Source: Wenzhouxiangella sp. (GTDB lineage: Bacteria > Pseudomonadota > Gammaproteobacteria > Xanthomonadales > Wenzhouxiangellaceae). From it: 9,161 nucleotides of DNA. The stretch lies in the NCBI GenBank assembly GCA_007116585.1, contig SKIE01000093.1, positions 1-9,161 on the forward strand, given 5' to 3'. This document shows positions 1 to 8,674 of the stretch, one piece after another; the stretch's first letter is position 1, and every line of letters starts with the position of its first letter. The position numbers were made by a program, and so were the translations under genes. Below the pieces are notes generated by a model. The model worked only from the letters and a program-made list of their open reading frames with translations, was not told the origin of the DNA and did not search any database.

Positions 1-1165
1 CCGCCCAGATCGAACAGACGAGAGCGTAACCGCTGGCCCTGCGGCGGCAAGTGAATTTCACGCCGGATTCTGCCCTCGCCCACGCGCTCCAGCAGGGCAA
101 CGCCCAATCCGTCCAGGCCTTCACCGGTGGTCGCGGATATCCAGACGGCTTCGACCTGCCCTTCGCCATTCCGTTCCACGCTGGCGGCCTGACCGGCCCG
201 GTCGATCTTGTTGTAGACCTTGAGCATCGGCAGCTCACCCGCGCCGATTTCATCCAGCACCTCGTCGACCACCGCCACGGCCTGCGCTCGATCCGGGTCA
301 GAGGCATCGATCACGTGTACGACCAGACTGGCGGCCAGAGTCTCCTCCAGCGTGGCACGAAATGCGGCAATCAGTTCATGCGGCAGGTCACGAATGAACC
401 CGACCGTATCGCTCAGCAACACCGGCGAGCCGGGCAGCGTCTCGATCCGACGTACGGTGGGATCCAGCGTGGCGAAAAGCTGATCTCGTGCCATCACCGA
501 CGACTCGGTCAGGCGATTGAACAAGGTGGACTTGCCGGCATTGGTGTAGCCAACCAGGGCAACCAGCGGTATCTCACCGCGCCGGCGCGCCCGACGGCCC
601 TGCTCGCGCCGCTGTTCAACCCGCGCGAGCCGTTCGGTCAGCTGACGAATGCGGTCGCCCAGCAGCCGCCGGTCCGTTTCAAGCTGAGTTTCACCGGGCC
701 CGCGCAGACCGATCCCACCGCGCTGGCGTTCGAGGTGGGTCCAGCCTCGAACCAGCCGCGTCGACAAGTGTTTGAGCTGAGCCAGCTCGACCTGCAGCTT
801 GCCCTCGTGCGAGCGCGCCCGCTGGGCGAAGATATCGAGGATCAGGGTGGTTCGGTCAAGGACGTTGCAGCGCAGCTCACGCGCCAGGTTGCGCTCCTGG
901 ATCGGGCTGAGCCGGCCGTTGACCAGCACTAGGGCAATATCTTCAGCCGCAACATACTCGGCCGTTTCGGCCACTTTTCCGGCGCCGACGAAGAATTTTG
1001 GATCAGGCCGGTCACGCGGGGCATCCAGTTCAATGACAACATCCAGGCCGGCCGCTTCGGCCAGTCGCCGGAATTCCTCGCGCCACTCGGCATCGTCCCG
1101 GACCGAGAGCGCCGGGTGCAACAACAGCGTGCGATTCGACGCCGCACGGGGCGTTTCAGTCTCAA

Positions 1166-1166
<1 letters not shown>
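1..1166 (-). CDS. hflX: GTPase HflX, ribosome-splitting/rescue factor (C-terminus cut by window edge)
   Basis: HflX is a GTPase that binds the 50S subunit and splits stalled or stress-arrested 70S ribosomes. Translating the minus strand gives 388 complete codons before the window edge; about 40 C-terminal residues are probably missing (the E. coli protein is about 426 aa). Taking the ATT at 1166 as residue 1, the HflX signature GPGETQLE lies at 156-163 after the conserved N-terminal domain. The GTPase motifs follow: G1 GYTNAGKST (206-214), G3 DTVGF (253-257), G4 NKID (319-322) and G5 SA (344-345). The start is unusual. The frame is open back to a stop inside hfq but has no ATG, GTG or TTG there. 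ATT (1166-1164, sharing the A of the hfq stop) or CTG (1169-1167) would give a normal-length N-terminus. The first standard candidate, TTG at 1124, would remove 14 residues that align with homologues. A purine-rich GGAGGAAGAAGA at the end of hfq could be the ribosome binding site. Identity is certain; the start is not. Confidence 0.95.
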
Positions 1167-1505
<339 letters not shown>

Positions 1506-2468
1506 TCAGCGCCCGCTGCGGCGGCAAAAACCACCAACCTGCCTGCCCAGCCTCTCTATCGTGAGACTATGCCCGGAATCATACCAGAGCGTCGCGGGAA
1601 AACGGCGCAGCGCGGTCAGCTGCCGCTTGGCCAGCTGCCGGGTTGCGGCCGTCACCCGCGCGCGCAACTCATGCTCGGCAAAGCGGCCGTCCAGCATGTC
1701 CCACACTTGTCGATATCCGACCGACCGCATGGCTGGATGTTCCACGGTCAGGCCAGGCCGTTCCCGGAGCCCGGCGACCTCGTCAACTAGGCCCGAGCGC
1801 AGCATGGCCTCGAAGCGCTCGGCAATACGCTCATGGAGAATAGCGCGATCGGCCGTGGTCAGCACCACCCGCAGGCTGGCAAAACGAGGCCGACGCTTAC
1901 CCGATTGCCAGCTCGACAGGCTGCGGCCAGTCAGTTCCAGTACTTCCAGCGCGCGCTGCACACGCTGGCGATCCGAGGGCCGGATGCGCGCCGCCGCGAC
2001 CGGATCCTGCCGCGCCAGTTCGCCATGCAGCGCCTCCCAACCCAGCGTTTCAGCGCGCTCCGCGATCCGACGCCTGACCTCGGGATCGGCCGACGGCAGT
2101 GGATCCAGGCCATAGAGCAGCGCGCGGACATACAGCATCGTGCCGCCAACCAGCACCGGCAGCTGCCCGGCAGCCGCGGCGCGCCGCATGGCGGCCTCGG
2201 CATCAGCGACGAAGTCGGCCGCCGAATAAGACTGTTCCGGCGAGCGCAGATCCAGCAGCTCGTGCGGGTAACGGGCCAGCAGCGCCGGTTCAGGCTTGGC
2301 CGCACCAACGTCCAGGCCCCGATAGACCTGCGCGGAATCCACGCTGATCAGGCGCACGGGGTATTTGTCGCACAGCGCCATTGCTGCGGCCGTCTTGCCG
2401 GCAGCGGTCGGCCCCAGCAACAGCACCGCCGGCGGCAGCGCGGCTTCTGCAGCCGGACTACTGCCCAC
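1506..2468 (-). CDS. miaA: tRNA dimethylallyltransferase MiaA
   Basis: MiaA transfers a dimethylallyl group from DMAPP to the N6 of A37 in tRNAs reading UNN codons, the first step towards ms2i6A; it acts in the cytosol. The product is 320 aa (E. coli about 316). It shows the P-loop GPTAAGKT at residues 19-26, the substrate-binding motif [16 protein letters not shown] at 44-59, [19 protein letters not shown] around 107-125, and the C-terminal segment with [14 protein letters not shown]. The start is GTG at 2468, 11 bases inside the end of mutL. No stronger Shine-Dalgarno is seen, which fits translation coupled to mutL. The order mutL-miaA-hfq-hflX is classical in gammaproteobacteria. Confidence 0.97.
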   Translation of the reverse strand: MGSSPAAEAALPPAVLLLGPTAAGKTAAAMALCDKYPVRLISVDSAQVYRGLDVGAAKPEPALLARYPHELLDLRSPEQSYSAADFVADAEAAMRRAAAAGQLPVLVGGTMLYVRALLYGLDPLPSADPEVRRRIAERAETLGWEALHGELARQDPVAAARIRPSDRQRVQRALEVLELTGRSLSSWQSGKRRPRFASLRVVLTTADRAILHERIAERFEAMLRSGLVDEVAGLRERPGLTVEHPAMRSVGYRQVWDMLDGRFAEHELRARVTAATRQLAKRQLTALRRFPATLWYDSGHSLTIERLGRQVGGFCRRSGR

Positions 2469-4218
2469 GCAGGAACAGCCGGTCCAGTGACTTCATGTCC
2501 AGCTGCACCCAGGTCGGGCGGCCGTGATTGCACTGATCGCTGCGCTCGGTGCGCTCCATATCTCTCAGTAGGCCGTTCATTTCGTCGATATTCAGCTTTC
2601 GATTCGCTCGCACAGAGCCATGACAAGCCATGGTCGAGAGCAGGCTGTCAATGACCGCCGCCACCCGGCCACTGTGGCCAAGCTCAACAAGGTCGGCCAG
2701 CACATCGCGCACCAGCTGCAGGGCATCACCGCCGGCCAGCAAAGCGGGCACGGCCCGGATCGACACCAGTTCCGGGCCAGCCAGATCAAGCTCGAACCCG
2801 AGCCGGGACAGGTCTTCGGCGTGCTCCTCCAGACAGCGCGCCTCACGCCCGCTCACGGCAATCTGCTCCGGCACCAGCAAATGCTGGGCGCGGACCCGAT
2901 CGGCGTCCCAGGACTGCTTGAGCCGTTCATACACAATCCGTTCGTGCGCGGCATGCATGTCCACGATAATCAAGCCATTGGCGTTTTGCGCCAGCACGTA
3001 AACACCATGAATCTGGGCCACGGCAAAGCCCAGCGGCGGACTGTCCTCCAGTGACTCCGGCAGCGGCTCGGACCTGCCGCCATTGGGCTGAAGACGGGCA
3101 TATTGCGCCACCGCTTCGGCCACGCCGAGGCCCAGGCCGGGCTGCTGGCCACTCGTGGCACCGGGATCGATGTTCGTCCCACGATCCGGGAACGATGCAG
3201 GTGCCGCAACGCCTTCGGCCGGACGCGTTTCGGCCAGCGCACGCTGGACCGTGGCAAACAGAAATCCGTGGATTTGCCGGCTGTCTCTGAAACGAACCTC
3301 GGTCTTTTGCGGATGCACGTTGACGTCTACGCGCGCCGGATCCATGATCAGATGCAGGACATAGGCCGGATGGCGGCCGTGAAACAGGACGTCCTGGTAG
3401 GCCTGGCGCACGGCATGGCCGATCACCCGATCACGCACCAGCCTGCCGTTGACGAAAAAGAACTGCAGATCAGCCTGGCTGCGCGAGAAGCTGGGCCGGG
3501 CAATCCAGCCTTGCAGGGCCAACCCGTCATGATGGTTTTCCAGCACCAGCGATTGGCTCAGAAAATCCTGGCCGCAGACCTCGCCCACCCGGCGCTGTCG
3601 GCCGGGCCCATCTTCTGCCAGCGGCAGGCGACGAACCGCCCTGCCGTTGTGGTAAAGCTCAAAAGCAGTCGTCGGACAGGCCAGGGCCAGACGCCGGATC
3701 AGATCATCGATGTGCCCGAATTCGGTGCGCTCGGTGCGCAGAAACTTGCGCCGTGCTGGTGTATTGAAGAAAAGATCGGACACTTCGACAACCGTGCCCG
3801 GCGGCATCCCGCACGGACGAACAGTCGTCAGCCGGCCGTTTTCCGCCTCCACTTCAGCGCCGGCGTCTTCGTCATGCCGGCGCGAGGCCAGGCACAGGCG
3901 CGACACCGACGCGATCGAGGCCAGCGCCTCGCCGCGAAAGCCCAGCGTCGACACGGCCTCCAGGTCTTCGAGCGTTCCGATCTTGCTGGTCGCGTGCGGA
4001 TCCAGCGCCAGCGCCAACTCATCGGCGTCAATACCGCACCCGTCATCGGCCACCCGAATGCGCCGCATGCCGCCCTCATCCACGTCCACGCGGATGCGTT
4101 GGGCGCCGGCATCGAGACAGTTCTCCAGTAACTCCTTGACCACCGAGGCCGGTCGTTCGACCACCTCACCGGCGGCAATCTGGTTGACGAGATGGACAGG
4201 CAGCTTGCGGATCGGCAT
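2458..4218 (-). CDS. mutL: DNA mismatch repair protein MutL, endonuclease-type
   Basis: MutL couples mismatch recognition by MutS to downstream excision. The product is 586 aa. The N-terminal GHKL ATPase is complete: the start resembles that of other MutL proteins (MPIRKLP), then come E29 and N33 in KELLEN, DDGCGI (58-63), HATSKI (75-80) and GFRGEAL (93-99). A variable linker covers roughly 330-395. The C-terminal dimerisation domain carries [12 protein letters not shown] (420-431), matching the metal-dependent endonuclease motif D(Q/M)HA-x2-E-x4-E, plus ACHGSVRA (531-538) and CNHGRP (563-568), which match the other conserved nuclease-site motifs. E. coli MutL lacks these and depends on MutH. 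The protein is therefore expected to nick DNA itself, in a methyl-independent repair pathway. The gene starts 46 bases after the amiB stop with no good Shine-Dalgarno, and its end overlaps miaA. Confidence 0.98.
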   Translation of the reverse strand: MPIRKLPVHLVNQIAAGEVVERPASVVKELLENCLDAGAQRIRVDVDEGGMRRIRVADDGCGIDADELALALDPHATSKIGTLEDLEAVSTLGFRGEALASIASVSRLCLASRRHDEDAGAEVEAENGRLTTVRPCGMPPGTVVEVSDLFFNTPARRKFLRTERTEFGHIDDLIRRLALACPTTAFELYHNGRAVRRLPLAEDGPGRQRRVGEVCGQDFLSQSLVLENHHDGLALQGWIARPSFSRSQADLQFFFVNGRLVRDRVIGHAVRQAYQDVLFHGRHPAYVLHLIMDPARVDVNVHPQKTEVRFRDSRQIHGFLFATVQRALAETRPAEGVAAPASFPDRGTNIDPGATSGQQPGLGLGVAEAVAQYARLQPNGGRSEPLPESLEDSPPLGFAVAQIHGVYVLAQNANGLIIVDMHAAHERIVYERLKQSWDADRVRAQHLLVPEQIAVSGREARCLEEHAEDLSRLGFELDLAGPELVSIRAVPALLAGGDALQLVRDVLADLVELGHSGRVAAVIDSLLSTMACHGSVRANRKLNIDEMNGLLRDMERTERSDQCNHGRPTWVQLDMKSLDRLFLRGQ

Positions 4219-4239
4219 GGCCGGAGTTTAAGGGATAGC

Positions 4240-4253
4240 GACCCGGCCGGGTC
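4240..4253. repeat. 14-base GC palindrome between amiB and mutL
   Basis: GACCCGGCCGGGTC is a perfect palindrome in the 46-base gap between the amiB stop and the mutL start. A related sequence, GACCCGGTCGGG, occurs at 4269-4280 over the last codons of amiB. On the minus strand no T-run follows the palindrome, so it is not a typical intrinsic terminator. It could form a small hairpin in the amiB-mutL message or be chance symmetry in GC-rich DNA. Confidence 0.35.
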
Positions 4254-4264
4254 AGGCGCAGAAC

Positions 4265-5578
4265 TCAGGACCCGGTCGGGATGACCAGCACCGCGCCCGG
4301 ATGGATCACATCACCATTAAGGTTGTTGACGGCGCGAATCTGGGAGACGCTGACCTGATAGCGCTGGGCAATCACCCCCAGCGTATCGCCGCGCTGGACG
4401 ATATGTTCCCGACCGTTGCGGTTGGCGGCAAACCAGGTGCCCTGCGGCGCGGTGCTCCAGAAGTGCTCACGCACACCGTTGGTGATGGCCTCGGCCACGC
4501 GCCGGCGGTGCTGGGGCGTGTTGAGATTCTGCTCGTCCTGCGGGTTGCTGATAAAGCCCACTTCGATCAACACGCTGGGCACGTCAGGCGAGCGCAGGAC
4601 CACGAAATTGGCCCGCTCGACCTGGTTGCGATGACGCCGCCCCACAACACCGAGCTGGCCCAGAATATTTTCCGCCGCATCATTGCTGTACTCCAGCGCG
4701 GCACTCTGCGACAGATCCAGCAGCACCGAAGACAGCATGTCGTCGGCCTGATCAAGCTGCACGCCGCCGATCAGGTCGGCCTTGTTCTCGCGCTGGGCCA
4801 GGCGTCGGGCTGCTTCGCTGGACGCGCCGCTGCGCGACAGCACATAAACCGAGCTGCCACGAACCCGGAAGTCACGGAAGGCATCAGCATGAATCGACAC
4901 GAACAGATCGGCCCGGGCCTGCCGGGCGCGCTCGAATCGCTGCTGCAAGGGGATGAAATAATCCCCGGTGCGGATCATGACCGCCCGCATCCCGGGGGTG
5001 TCATTGATCTGTCTTTCCAACTCGCGCGAGATCTGCAGCGTGACTGTCTTCTCGAACGTCCCGCCGGGGCCGATCGCGCCGGGGTCCTCGCCGCCATGGC
5101 CGGCATCAATCGCAACAATCATGTCGCGCTCGCCGTTGGAAGCCGACCGCGCGACGGCGCGGACTCGCTCCTCGGCGCTGACCGCGCCTTCCGGCACCAG
5201 GTCAACCACCAGGCGATGGCCGTACTCGCCGGCAGGATCAAGCAGGAAACTCTGCGGCTGCGCCTTGCCGTCCAGGTCAAACACCACGCGCAGGTCGGTG
5301 TCGTTGCGAACACCATGTCTAACCCCGGCGATCACACCGCCGGTGTCCTCGTCAAAGGGCAGCGGGCCACCGGCACGCGTGTCGCGGATATCCACCACCA
5401 GCCGGTAGGGGTCTTCCAGAGTAAAGATGCGATAGTCGACGCGCTGATCCAGATCCAGCACTGCTCGCGTGCTGTCGGGACCGGCCCAGATGCGCAGGTT
5501 CTGGACCTCACCGGCCGACACCGCGGCCGCAAGCCCCATCAACAACATCATCATTCCCAGTTTGAGCGCACCCACCAT
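4265..5578 (-). CDS. amiB: N-acetylmuramoyl-L-alanine amidase, AMIN + Amidase_3 + LysM (AmiB-type)
   Basis: This periplasmic zinc amidase cleaves the bond between N-acetylmuramic acid and L-alanine, splitting septal peptidoglycan during division. From the ATG at 5578 (437 aa) the order is: a signal peptide ending near AAAVSAGEV; an AMIN targeting domain (about 25-129); Amidase_3 with zinc ligands H161 (in [11 protein letters not shown]), E176 and H230 (in SIHADA) and catalytic E339 (in IEVGFISN); then a C-terminal LysM (about 392-435, starting [10 protein letters not shown]). The segment between H230 and E339 includes a helical stretch where AmiB/AmiC proteins carry an autoinhibitory helix. 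The LysM and the position before mutL indicate AmiB rather than AmiC. The frame is open to a TTG at 5635, but that would add 19 residues with several acidic ones before the signal peptide, so I prefer the ATG. Neither start has a strong Shine-Dalgarno. The neighbour nlpD encodes a likely activator. Confidence 0.95.
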   Translation of the reverse strand: MVGALKLGMMMLLMGLAAAVSAGEVQNLRIWAGPDSTRAVLDLDQRVDYRIFTLEDPYRLVVDIRDTRAGGPLPFDEDTGGVIAGVRHGVRNDTDLRVVFDLDGKAQPQSFLLDPAGEYGHRLVVDLVPEGAVSAEERVRAVARSASNGERDMIVAIDAGHGGEDPGAIGPGGTFEKTVTLQISRELERQINDTPGMRAVMIRTGDYFIPLQQRFERARQARADLFVSIHADAFRDFRVRGSSVYVLSRSGASSEAARRLAQRENKADLIGGVQLDQADDMLSSVLLDLSQSAALEYSNDAAENILGQLGVVGRRHRNQVERANFVVLRSPDVPSVLIEVGFISNPQDEQNLNTPQHRRRVAEAITNGVREHFWSTAPQGTWFAANRNGREHIVQRGDTLGVIAQRYQVSVSQIRAVNNLNGDVIHPGAVLVIPTGS

Positions 5579-5713
5579 GCCATCCGGACGGCTATCAGGA
5601 GACTCTATGATGCCCCAGATCAGGCAATTTTTCAATACTAACCGCCAGATACACCTGTTTTCTAGAAAACCACTGACAAACCGCCCGAAACCGTCTGGTA
5701 AAGCGAGCGCCCA
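5579..5713 (-). promoter_or_regulatory. nlpD-amiB gap with palindrome in a possible promoter
   Basis: The gap between the nlpD stop and the preferred amiB start is about 135 bases (78 if the TTG at 5635 is used). On the minus strand a TTGTCA at 5679-5674 could be a -35 box. The 17 bases after it contain the perfect palindrome GTTTTCTAGAAAAC (5657-5670), with TGTATC just downstream as a poor -10 candidate at longer-than-ideal spacing. A direct repeat, CGGTTTCGGGCGGTTT, lies just upstream. No T-rich terminator follows nlpD, so read-through from nlpD is possible. The promoter call is tentative. Confidence 0.3.
5657..5670. repeat. Perfect 14-base AT-rich palindrome upstream of amiB
   Basis: GTTTTCTAGAAAAC reads the same on both strands. 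It lies in the nlpD-amiB gap, 79 bases or more upstream of the ATG of amiB and 22 bases upstream of its TTG alternative. Its AT-rich composition stands out from the GC-rich surroundings. Operator use is inferred only from symmetry and position. Confidence 0.45.
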
Positions 5714-6580
5714 CTAGCGCCGGGGCAGAAAACTCAGCGGGTTTTCCGGCTGCCCATTCCGGCGAATCTCGAAATGCAGCACTTCCTCGTTACGGTCGCT
5801 GATCCCCAGCTCCGCAATCGGCTGACCCGCACGCACCGCAGCGCCCTCCTCTACCAACCGGACGCGGTTGTGAGCATAGGCCGATAGCATGGTGTCGGAG
5901 TGTTTGATGATGATCAACTCACCGTAACCAATCAACGCCGTGCCGCTGTAAACCACCTGCCCATCAGCCGCCGCGACTACCGGCTGGCCAAGTTCTCCGG
6001 CAATGCCTATGCCGCGCCGCGTGGCAGCCGGGTCAAACGGTCGGGTCACTGATCCAGCCGTCGGCCAGCGCCATTCCACGCCGGCCACGCGCCGCGTACC
6101 GGACGGCGGCGCCGGGGCATCGGCCGGTATCTCAGCCGGTGGTGCTGGCGTCGGCCCAGGATCAAGCGCGGGTTGCGGCTCAGGCTCGGGCATCGGCTCT
6201 GGTTCTTGCGCGGGCGGCGGCGCCGGACGCGGTGCCAGCACGGACACCGGCGGCGCGGGAGAGCGCCGCTCGGCCAGAGCGGGCGGCGGCGCGCTGAGCC
6301 GCAGTTCCTGGCCGGGACGAATCAGGTATGGCTCCTCGATCCGGTTCCAGGCCGCGACTTCCCGCCAGTCCAGGCGGTAGCGAAACGCGATCGAATACAG
6401 GGTGTCGCCACGGCGGACCTGGTAGACCGTCGGCACCACCACAGTGGCGGGCGGGCGCCTGTCACCGGCCTGCCCCCGATGATCCACCGGGGCTGGGGCG
6501 AGCGGTGCGCACGCGCTCAGCAGCAACCACGCGGCGGTCAACCCGAGCAGCCCCAGCAGATGGCCGGTATGCCGGATCAT
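5714..6580 (-). CDS. nlpD: NlpD-type LysM/LytM lipoprotein, murein hydrolase activator
   Basis: NlpD is an envelope lipoprotein whose inactive LytM (M23) domain switches on periplasmic amidases at the septum. The 288-residue product has a hydrophobic signal with lipobox LLSAC (lipidated C24), a LysM at about 53-96 (YQVRRGDTLYSIAF), a Pro/Glu/Ala-rich linker (about 97-162), and a LytM domain to the end closely resembling E. coli NlpD (ELIIIKHSDTMLSAYAHN, LHFEI, NPLSFLP). The catalytic site is degenerate. The zinc His and Asp positions of active LytM enzymes are R188 and G192, and the first His of the HxH motif is V267; H237 and H269 remain. This fits an activator rather than an enzyme. The gene starts 6 bases after the pcm stop. 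In many gammaproteobacteria rpoS follows nlpD; here amiB does. Confidence 0.96.
   Translation of the reverse strand: MIRHTGHLLGLLGLTAAWLLLSACAPLAPAPVDHRGQAGDRRPPATVVVPTVYQVRRGDTLYSIAFRYRLDWREVAAWNRIEEPYLIRPGQELRLSAPPPALAERRSPAPPVSVLAPRPAPPPAQEPEPMPEPEPQPALDPGPTPAPPAEIPADAPAPPSGTRRVAGVEWRWPTAGSVTRPFDPAATRRGIGIAGELGQPVVAAADGQVVYSGTALIGYGELIIIKHSDTMLSAYAHNRVRLVEEGAAVRAGQPIAELGISDRNEEVLHFEIRRNGQPENPLSFLPRR
6110..6295 (-). repeat. Low-complexity Pro/Glu linker region within nlpD
   Basis: This stretch encodes a disordered linker with runs such as PEPEPMPEPEPQP and PTPAPPAE between the LysM and LytM domains of NlpD. The DNA is made of imperfect short repeats of proline, glutamate and alanine codons. 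Such linkers vary in length between strains and probably let the LytM domain reach from the outer membrane to the amidase. Confidence 0.6.
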
Positions 6581-6586
6581 GGGCGC

Positions 6587-7216
6587 TCAATCCACACCGG
6601 GTAACAACGGCACGAAGCTGACCGCACCCAGGGTCTGGCGCCTGAACTCATCACCCTCGCGCACCACTCGAATCAGCGTCTGCTCACCGCCGCTCTGCTC
6701 CGGCGCTACCAGGACCCCGCCCTCGCCCAGCTGATCGTAAAGCGCGGACGGAATTTCACCGCCGGCGGTGACCACAATGGCATCAAACGGTGCCTGTCCC
6801 GGCCAGCCGGCCAGTCCATCGACATGGCGGGTGTAGATGTTGTGCAAACCCAGCTGATGAAAGCGCTGCCGCGCCGTGCGCAGCAATTCACCAATGCGCT
6901 CGGTGGTAAACACCCGTTCTGCGACCTGGGCCAGCACCGCCGCCTGGTAACCGGACCCGGTCCCGATTTCCAGCACACGCTCCAGCGGTTCCTCGCGCAG
7001 AATGGCCTCGGTCATCAGCGCCACCACGTAGGGTTGCGAGATGGTCTGGCCGCGGCCAATGGGCAGCGCAGAGTCTTCATAGGCGCGCGAGGCCATCGCC
7101 TCGTCGACAAAGCGATGGCGCGGGACAGTGGCAATGGCGGTCAGGACGCGACTATCCCGGATGCCCTTGTCGGCCAGCCGCCGCGCCAGCCGCTGCCGGG
7201 TGGCGGCTGACGTCAT
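6587..7216 (-). CDS. pcm: Protein-L-isoaspartate O-methyltransferase
   Basis: Pcm methylates abnormal L-isoaspartyl residues with S-adenosylmethionine, the first step in repairing aged proteins. From the ATG at 7216 the product is 209 aa (E. coli 208). It shows VPRHRFVDEA (31-40), the family signature ALPIGRGQTISQPYVVALMTE (50-70) including the active-site Ser60, SAM-binding motif I VLEIGTGSGYQ (81-91), and the later motif FDAIVVTAGGEIPSALYDQL. The frame opens further upstream, with a TTG at 7246 and an ATG at 7228. I chose 7216 because the resulting N-terminus (MTSAATRQRL) matches the length and sequence of Pseudomonas and enteric homologues; the alternatives would add 4 or 10 residues. It follows surE closely and precedes nlpD by 6 bases, the standard surE-pcm-nlpD order. 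Confidence 0.97.
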   Translation of the reverse strand: MTSAATRQRLARRLADKGIRDSRVLTAIATVPRHRFVDEAMASRAYEDSALPIGRGQTISQPYVVALMTEAILREEPLERVLEIGTGSGYQAAVLAQVAERVFTTERIGELLRTARQRFHQLGLHNIYTRHVDGLAGWPGQAPFDAIVVTAGGEIPSALYDQLGEGGVLVAPEQSGGEQTLIRVVREGDEFRRQTLGAVSFVPLLPGVD

Positions 7217-7248
7217 CCCGACATCCATGTGCCCGTGCGCGGCCAAAC

Positions 7249-8049
7249 TTAAGCCCCGGCCGCTTCCTGCCCGGCCGACCCGGCATCATTGAGCGTCTCG
7301 ATCCAGTGGCTGACCTGCTCCAGTGCCTGATAGCGGGTCAGATCGACATGAATCGGCGTCACCGAGACATAGCCGTTGCGGACCGCATGGAAGTCCGTGC
7401 CCGGACCGTTGTCCTTGTCGCTGCCAGGCGGACCGACCCAGAAAAACGGTCGCCCGCGCGGATCCTCGATCGGGATGACATCGCCGGAGCAGTGACGGTG
7501 CCCCAACCGCGTGGTTTCAAAACCGCGGATGCGCTCCCATGGAAGATCCGGCACGTTGACATTGAGGATGGTGTCTGCCGGCAACGGCTCGGCCAGCAAC
7601 TGACGCATGAGGATGCCGGCCGCCTTGGCCGCAGTCGCGTAGTTGCGCGGCCCGTCACTGCCGAAATCATAAACCAGGGAGACCGCCATGGCCGGCAGCC
7701 CGAGGAAACGGCCTTCCATCGCGGCGGCCACGGTCCCGGAGTAGAGCACGTCATCACCCAGATTGGCGCCGGCATTGATGCCGGATACCACCATGTCGGG
7801 CTCCTCATCCAGCAGACCGGTGATGGCCAGATGGACGCAGTCAGTCGGGGTCCCGTAGACCTTGTAGCGGCCGTCTTCCTGGCGATCAACCCGGATCGGG
7901 TTGTCAAGGGTCAGGGAATTGCTGGCGCCGGAACGGTCACGATCAGGTGCCACGACAGTAACGTGGTCACAGTGCTCGGCCAGACCTTGGGACAACAGCC
8001 GGATTCCGGGCGCATACAGCCCGTCGTCATTGGAGATGAGAATATGCAT
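7249..8049 (-). CDS. surE: 5'/3'-nucleotidase SurE (survival protein)
   Basis: SurE is a metal-dependent cytosolic phosphatase acting on nucleoside monophosphates and short polyphosphates; it supports stationary-phase survival. The product is 266 aa (E. coli 253). The metal-site residues are all present: D8 and D9 in ISNDDG, S40 in [12 protein letters not shown], and N91 in [19 protein letters not shown]. The conserved Y64-G65-TPTDCV segment also matches, and the C-terminal part contains the typical [12 protein letters not shown]. The ATG at 8049 gives the canonical N-terminus ([10 protein letters not shown]), although no clear Shine-Dalgarno precedes it. It is the first gene of the minus-strand run and is divergent from the Smr gene. 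In enterics surE follows truD; here that neighbour is absent. Confidence 0.98.
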   Translation of the reverse strand: MHILISNDDGLYAPGIRLLSQGLAEHCDHVTVVAPDRDRSGASNSLTLDNPIRVDRQEDGRYKVYGTPTDCVHLAITGLLDEEPDMVVSGINAGANLGDDVLYSGTVAAAMEGRFLGLPAMAVSLVYDFGSDGPRNYATAAKAAGILMRQLLAEPLPADTILNVNVPDLPWERIRGFETTRLGHRHCSGDVIPIEDPRGRPFFWVGPPGSDKDNGPGTDFHAVRNGYVSVTPIHVDLTRYQALEQVSHWIETLNDAGSAGQEAAGA

Positions 8050-8123
8050 GATCAGTCGGTTTTCGGAAAGCCGTCACTATAATGGAATCGGCGCAGTCCG
8101 ACAGCATCGCAGGAGCCGGTTGA
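8050..8123. promoter_or_regulatory. Divergent promoter region surE / Smr gene
   Basis: This 74-base gap separates divergent genes. On the plus strand there is a perfect TATAAT at 8078-8083, without a good -35 at normal spacing, followed about 40 bases later by the Smr gene; its Shine-Dalgarno AGGAG lies at 8111-8115. On the minus strand the same bases give TATAGT (8081-8076) as a good -10 candidate for surE, with a weak CTGTCG -35 candidate at 8104-8099. The two -10 elements overlap, so the two promoters could compete for RNA polymerase. Confidence 0.5.
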
Positions 8124-8651
8124 ATGAGTATTGCAGACGATGAACGAGATCTGTTTCGGGCTGAGATTGGCTCTGTTCGACGGGTTCGCAGCCACCGCGA
8201 CCGCAGCCGTCCGGCAGCCCCCAGGCCGGTGCCTGCACAGCGCCAGCGCGACGAAGCACTGGTGCTCGAAGAACTCGCCAGTGCCCCGGTCGATTTCAGC
8301 CAGGTCGAAACCGGTGAGGAAATCAGCTACCTGCGGCCGGGCCTGCAAAAACGCATGCTGACCCGCCTGCGCCGCGGCCACTGGCGGGTTCAGGACGAGC
8401 TCGACCTGCACCAGATGAACGTGGCCGCGGCGTCCAGCTCCATGCGGGATTTTCTCGAGCACGCCAGACGGCAGGGCTGGACCTGCGTCAAGATCATCCA
8501 CGGCAAGGGACTGCGCTCCGGACCGGACGGCCCGCAACTGAAGCGCCTGGCGGCCAGCCTGCTGGCGCGGCACTCGCAGGTCTGCGCCTTCGCCTCGGCG
8601 CGCCCCAACGATGGCGGCACCGGCGCGGTCTACGTGCTGCTGGACCGCTGA
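8124..8651 (+). CDS. Smr-domain protein (SmrA/SmrB-like putative endonuclease)
   Basis: The product is a 175-residue stand-alone Smr protein. The N-terminal half is basic and probably flexible (R/P-rich, about residues 19-43). It is followed by the conserved lead-in YLRPGLQKRMLTRLRRG (69-85), which resembles the SmrA family of enterics. The Smr domain carries DLHQMN (94-99), HGKG (126-129) and GGTGAVYVLL (164-173). The DLH and HGKG motifs are those needed for nuclease activity in Smr proteins. SmrB of E. coli cleaves mRNA at collided ribosomes, while other Smr domains nick DNA. Which applies here cannot be told from sequence, so no symbol is given. The ATG has AGGAG 8 bases upstream, and a DUF3301-type gene follows after 23 bases, suggesting one transcript. 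Confidence 0.9.
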   Translation: MSIADDERDLFRAEIGSVRRVRSHRDRSRPAAPRPVPAQRQRDEALVLEELASAPVDFSQVETGEEISYLRPGLQKRMLTRLRRGHWRVQDELDLHQMNVAAASSSMRDFLEHARRQGWTCVKIIHGKGLRSGPDGPQLKRLAASLLARHSQVCAFASARPNDGGTGAVYVLLDR

Positions 8652-8674
8652 ATCAATGAGGAGCCATTAAGCCC

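Noticed and set aside
51..932. Open plus-strand frame of 293 codons at the left edge
   Set aside because: It lies opposite hflX, whose minus-strand translation carries every GTPase motif. The plus-strand product has no recognisable feature.
929..1165. Minus-strand frame starting at TTG 1165, directly after the hfq stop
   Set aside because: It is out of frame with HflX and its product resembles nothing. I considered a frameshift at the start of hflX, but the HflX frame is continuous through the whole region, so a non-standard start explains it better.
3103..4131. Open plus-strand frame of 342 codons opposite mutL
   Set aside because: Antisense shadow of the conserved MutL ATPase domain, with no domain or ribosome binding site of its own.
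4240..4253. Palindrome after amiB as an intrinsic terminator
   Set aside because: No T-run follows on the minus strand and mutL begins within 22 bases. In GC-rich DNA a palindrome of this composition is not strong evidence.
5579..5635. TTG start for amiB at 5635
   Set aside because: The extra 19 residues contain Glu and Asp residues ahead of the signal peptide, and no good ribosome binding site supports it. The ATG at 5578 gives a more normal signal peptide. Not fully excluded.
4301..5641. Open plus-strand frame of 446 codons opposite amiB
   Set aside because: It is the antisense of a fully conserved amidase gene, shows no recognisable domain, and is explained by GC-rich codon bias leaving antisense frames open.
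8052..8573. Minus-strand frame of 173 codons opposite the Smr gene
   Set aside because: Antisense shadow of a gene with clear DLH and HGKG motifs and its own ribosome binding site.
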